Below, one piece after another: positions 13,053-14,695 of a stretch of 14,695 bases of DNA. Position 1 is the first letter of the stretch. Every line of letters starts with the position of its first letter. This stretch comes from Deltaproteobacteria bacterium (GTDB lineage Bacteria > Desulfobacterota > SM23-61), in NCBI GenBank assembly GCA_026388915.1, contig JAPLIW010000724.1, forward strand, positions 1-14,695. The letters run 5' to 3'. The position numbers were made by a program, and so were the translations under genes. The notes under the pieces were generated by a model that saw only the letters and a program-made list of their open reading frames with translations, made no database searches and was not told where the DNA came from.

Positions 13053-13670
13053 ATGGGGAGACTTCTCCCGAGGGTTTTGGACACCAAATACCAAAATATT
13101 CATGCCCAGGAACGGTCTCTGGCCAAGGCCGTGGCCTATGCGGTAATCGAAGTCAAACCGGTTTCGGCCTGGGAGATCCTGATTCCCATCCTGTTTCTCC
13201 TTAGTTTTTTCCAAGTCAAACGATCGAAGGAAACCTTCACCTTGAATTTTCTTTTCACCAAGAAGCTGGCCTTGGAAGCCGCCTTCACCATGGTCGACAA
13301 GGGAAAAAGCAGGGAAGAGGCCCGGGAACAAATCAAGGAGAAAACTGGAAACATCCTGGCCGGGGATAAAGCGGGGCTGTATTCCAACAAAATCCGCCAG
13401 AAACAACTGAGAGAAATGGACCTGCTTATCGAACACTACTGCCGGCTCTTGAATGCCGAAGGGAAGGACTATCCCTCCCTGGTGAAGAACGCCTACCCGA
13501 GCCGGGAAGAGTACGTCGCTTTTTTGGAGGAACTCGAGCAGGCGGAACGAGAGGTCTACCAGGCAGTCCACCAAACCGTAAAGAGCTCTTCGTCCCGGGA
13601 GATCGCCTCCAAAATGGAAGAAGCCACCGCCAGGGTCCGGCGGGCCGAATTGGATCGGCTTTTTTCCTAA
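13053..13670 (+). CDS. Unrecognised protein, second of a tandem paralogous pair
   Basis: A 205-residue protein beginning one base after the stop of its paralogue, with GGAGGGAGGGGAG just upstream, so the pair is translated together. By eye about a third of the core residues agree with the first protein: KPVSAWEILIPILFLLSFF (hydrophobic helix, about 37-55), FLFTKKLALEAAFTM, HYCRLLNAEGKDYPSLVKN, YPSREEYVAFLEELEQAE, and a charged C-terminal helix (REIASKMEEATARVRRAELD). The central insertion REEAREQIKEKTGNILAGD is longer than in the paralogue. No enzymatic motif was found. The one hydrophobic segment and helical tail suggest a membrane-associated partner complex, which is inference only. Confidence 0.78.
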   Translation: MGRLLPRVLDTKYQNIHAQERSLAKAVAYAVIEVKPVSAWEILIPILFLLSFFQVKRSKETFTLNFLFTKKLALEAAFTMVDKGKSREEAREQIKEKTGNILAGDKAGLYSNKIRQKQLREMDLLIEHYCRLLNAEGKDYPSLVKNAYPSREEYVAFLEELEQAEREVYQAVHQTVKSSSSREIASKMEEATARVRRAELDRLFS

Positions 13671-13802
13671 AAGCCCCTTCCCGATGGCCTTCTCAGGTCG
13701 ATCTTTCCGGTCCGGCCCCCTCAGCCCCAGAGACAGCGGGGAAGCTCGGTTCACGCCTGTTCCAAGGGAGAATTTCCTCCCGGAGAAGGAATCCAAAAAT
13801 CA

Positions 13803-13830
13803 TTGACTATTGGGAATATTAAGATAAGAT
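13803..13830 (+). promoter_or_regulatory. Candidate promoter for the TerC/YjbE-family gene
   Basis: TTGACT (13803-13808), a 16-bp spacer, and TAAGAT (13825-13830) in a local AT-rich stretch between GC-rich genes. The -35 matches five of six positions, the -10 four of six. It leaves a leader of about 50 nt before the TerC-type gene. Confidence 0.45.
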
Positions 13831-13887
13831 TATTTATTCTCCTTCAATCAGCCGAAAAAAATCAATTCGATCATGGAAGGAATAAGG

Positions 13888-14695
13888 ATGGAAAGAGAAA
13901 GAAATTCAAAGCTCGGTTATTGGTTTTTCGCCATGGCCATCTTCGCCGGGCTGGTCTTGAGCGGTCCCGCCCTGGCCGCCTCAGGAATTGATGCGGGATG
14001 GCTGGGCAAAATCGACTTCACCTGGGATTTCTGCGTCGGCTTTCTCAGCATCGTCCTCATCGACCTGGTCCTGGCGGGAGACAATGCGGTGGTCATCGCC
14101 CTGGCGGTCAAAAGCCTTCATGGGAAGCAGAGGAGGAGCGGAATCATCTTCGGAGCCGGGGCCGCGGTGGCCTTGCGGGTGGTTCTCACCTTCTTCGTGG
14201 CCCAGCTTCTGCAGATCAGCTTCGTTAAATTACTCGGGGGAGTTTTAATCCTGTGGATCGCCGTAAAGCTCTTCATCGAAGGCGCCCCGGAGGACAAATT
14301 TCAGAAAGAGGCGACGACTTTCTGGCAGTGCATCCGGGTCATCGTGATCGCCGACCTCATCATGAGTACGGACAACATCCTGGCCGTGGCCGGGGCGTGC
14401 AAGGGAAATTTCTTCCTCCTCCTCTTCGGCCTAGCCCTGAGCATCCCCTTCGTGGTCTTCACCAGCTCCCTCCTCTCCCTGCTCATGGATAAATACCCGA
14501 TCATCGTCTGGATCGGGGCCGCGGTCCTGGGCCGGGTCGGCGGGGAGATGATCATCACCGACCCCTGGATTGTGGAAAAAATCGCCCCTAGCAAGGGGCT
14601 CCAGATTGCGTGCGAGGTCATCGGGGCCGTGGGGGTTCTCGCCGTGGCGAAAGTATACATGCGCTGGAAGATTTCCAAGCAGGAGAACAGCAGCG
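13888..14695 (+). CDS. TerC/YjbE-family integral membrane protein, 3' end outside window
   Basis: The frame is open from ATG 13888 to the last base (269 codons visible); the gene is nearly complete. GGAAGG (13875-13880) is 7 nt before the ATG. Membrane segments carry the family's acidic pairs: LVLAGDNAVVIALA (Asp65, Asn66) and LIMSTDNILAVAGA (Asp162, Asn163), at matching places in two halves of the protein. This is the TerC/YjbE/YkoY group, members of which export metal ions, notably Mn2+, for example to supply secreted proteins. An N-terminal hydrophobic stretch ending GPALAASG could be a signal peptide or an extra helix. The yybP-ykoY manganese riboswitch often found before such genes was not seen here. 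Substrate is inferred from family only. Confidence 0.88.
   Translation, partial: MERERNSKLGYWFFAMAIFAGLVLSGPALAASGIDAGWLGKIDFTWDFCVGFLSIVLIDLVLAGDNAVVIALAVKSLHGKQRRSGIIFGAGAAVALRVVLTFFVAQLLQISFVKLLGGVLILWIAVKLFIEGAPEDKFQKEATTFWQCIRVIVIADLIMSTDNILAVAGACKGNFFLLLFGLALSIPFVVFTSSLLSLLMDKYPIIVWIGAAVLGRVGGEMIITDPWIVEKIAPSKGLQIACEVIGAVGVLAVAKVYMRWKISKQENSS

Noticed and set aside
13671..13887. yybP-ykoY manganese riboswitch before the TerC/YjbE-family gene
   Set aside because: Expected on family grounds, but I could not find the conserved core; the region shows only a likely promoter and a short leader.

Overview
The window looks like a piece of chromosome from a Desulfobacterota (Deltaproteobacteria-type) anaerobe. 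The support is indirect: GC-rich coding sequence, an ileS-lspA-lgt cluster, a sigma-54 promoter with an IHF site, many short palindromic repeats between genes, and what appears to be a selenocysteine-encoding UGA. No ribosomal or other marker gene fixes the lineage.

Layout on the + strand: the 3' part of an MBL-fold hydrolase gene (1-699) and a DRE-TIM pyruvate-carboxyltransferase-like gene (765-1982). Next comes a 768-base gap holding a decayed GNAT acetyltransferase, a 137-bp palindromic mobile-type repeat, and an IHF plus sigma-54 control region. This control region serves a stand-alone MshEN-type (c-di-GMP receptor-like) protein (2751-3389), followed by a B12-type radical SAM protein (3515-5053). 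A partial copy of a nested inverted-repeat element then precedes a small TIGR04076-family gene (5520-5840).

On the - strand, ileS (10192-7385), lspA (7388-6900) and lgt (6749-5976) form an Ile-tRNA synthetase plus lipoprotein-maturation operon. Lgt attaches the diacylglyceryl group to the lipobox Cys and LspA then cleaves the signal peptide. The lgt reading frame carries one in-frame UGA, exactly where this Lgt subgroup has a conserved Cys. A stable hairpin 12-31 nt downstream has a G-starting apical loop, as expected for a bacterial SECIS element. A selenocysteine-containing Lgt is therefore the best reading and the most interesting feature here.

The right part, all + strand, holds a complete copy of the nested inverted-repeat element with an outward-facing promoter, a YeiH/UPF0324-type membrane transporter with a strong terminator (10970-12325), two adjacent paralogous genes of unknown function (12416-13051 and 13053-13670), and a TerC/YjbE-family membrane protein that runs off the window end (13888-14695).
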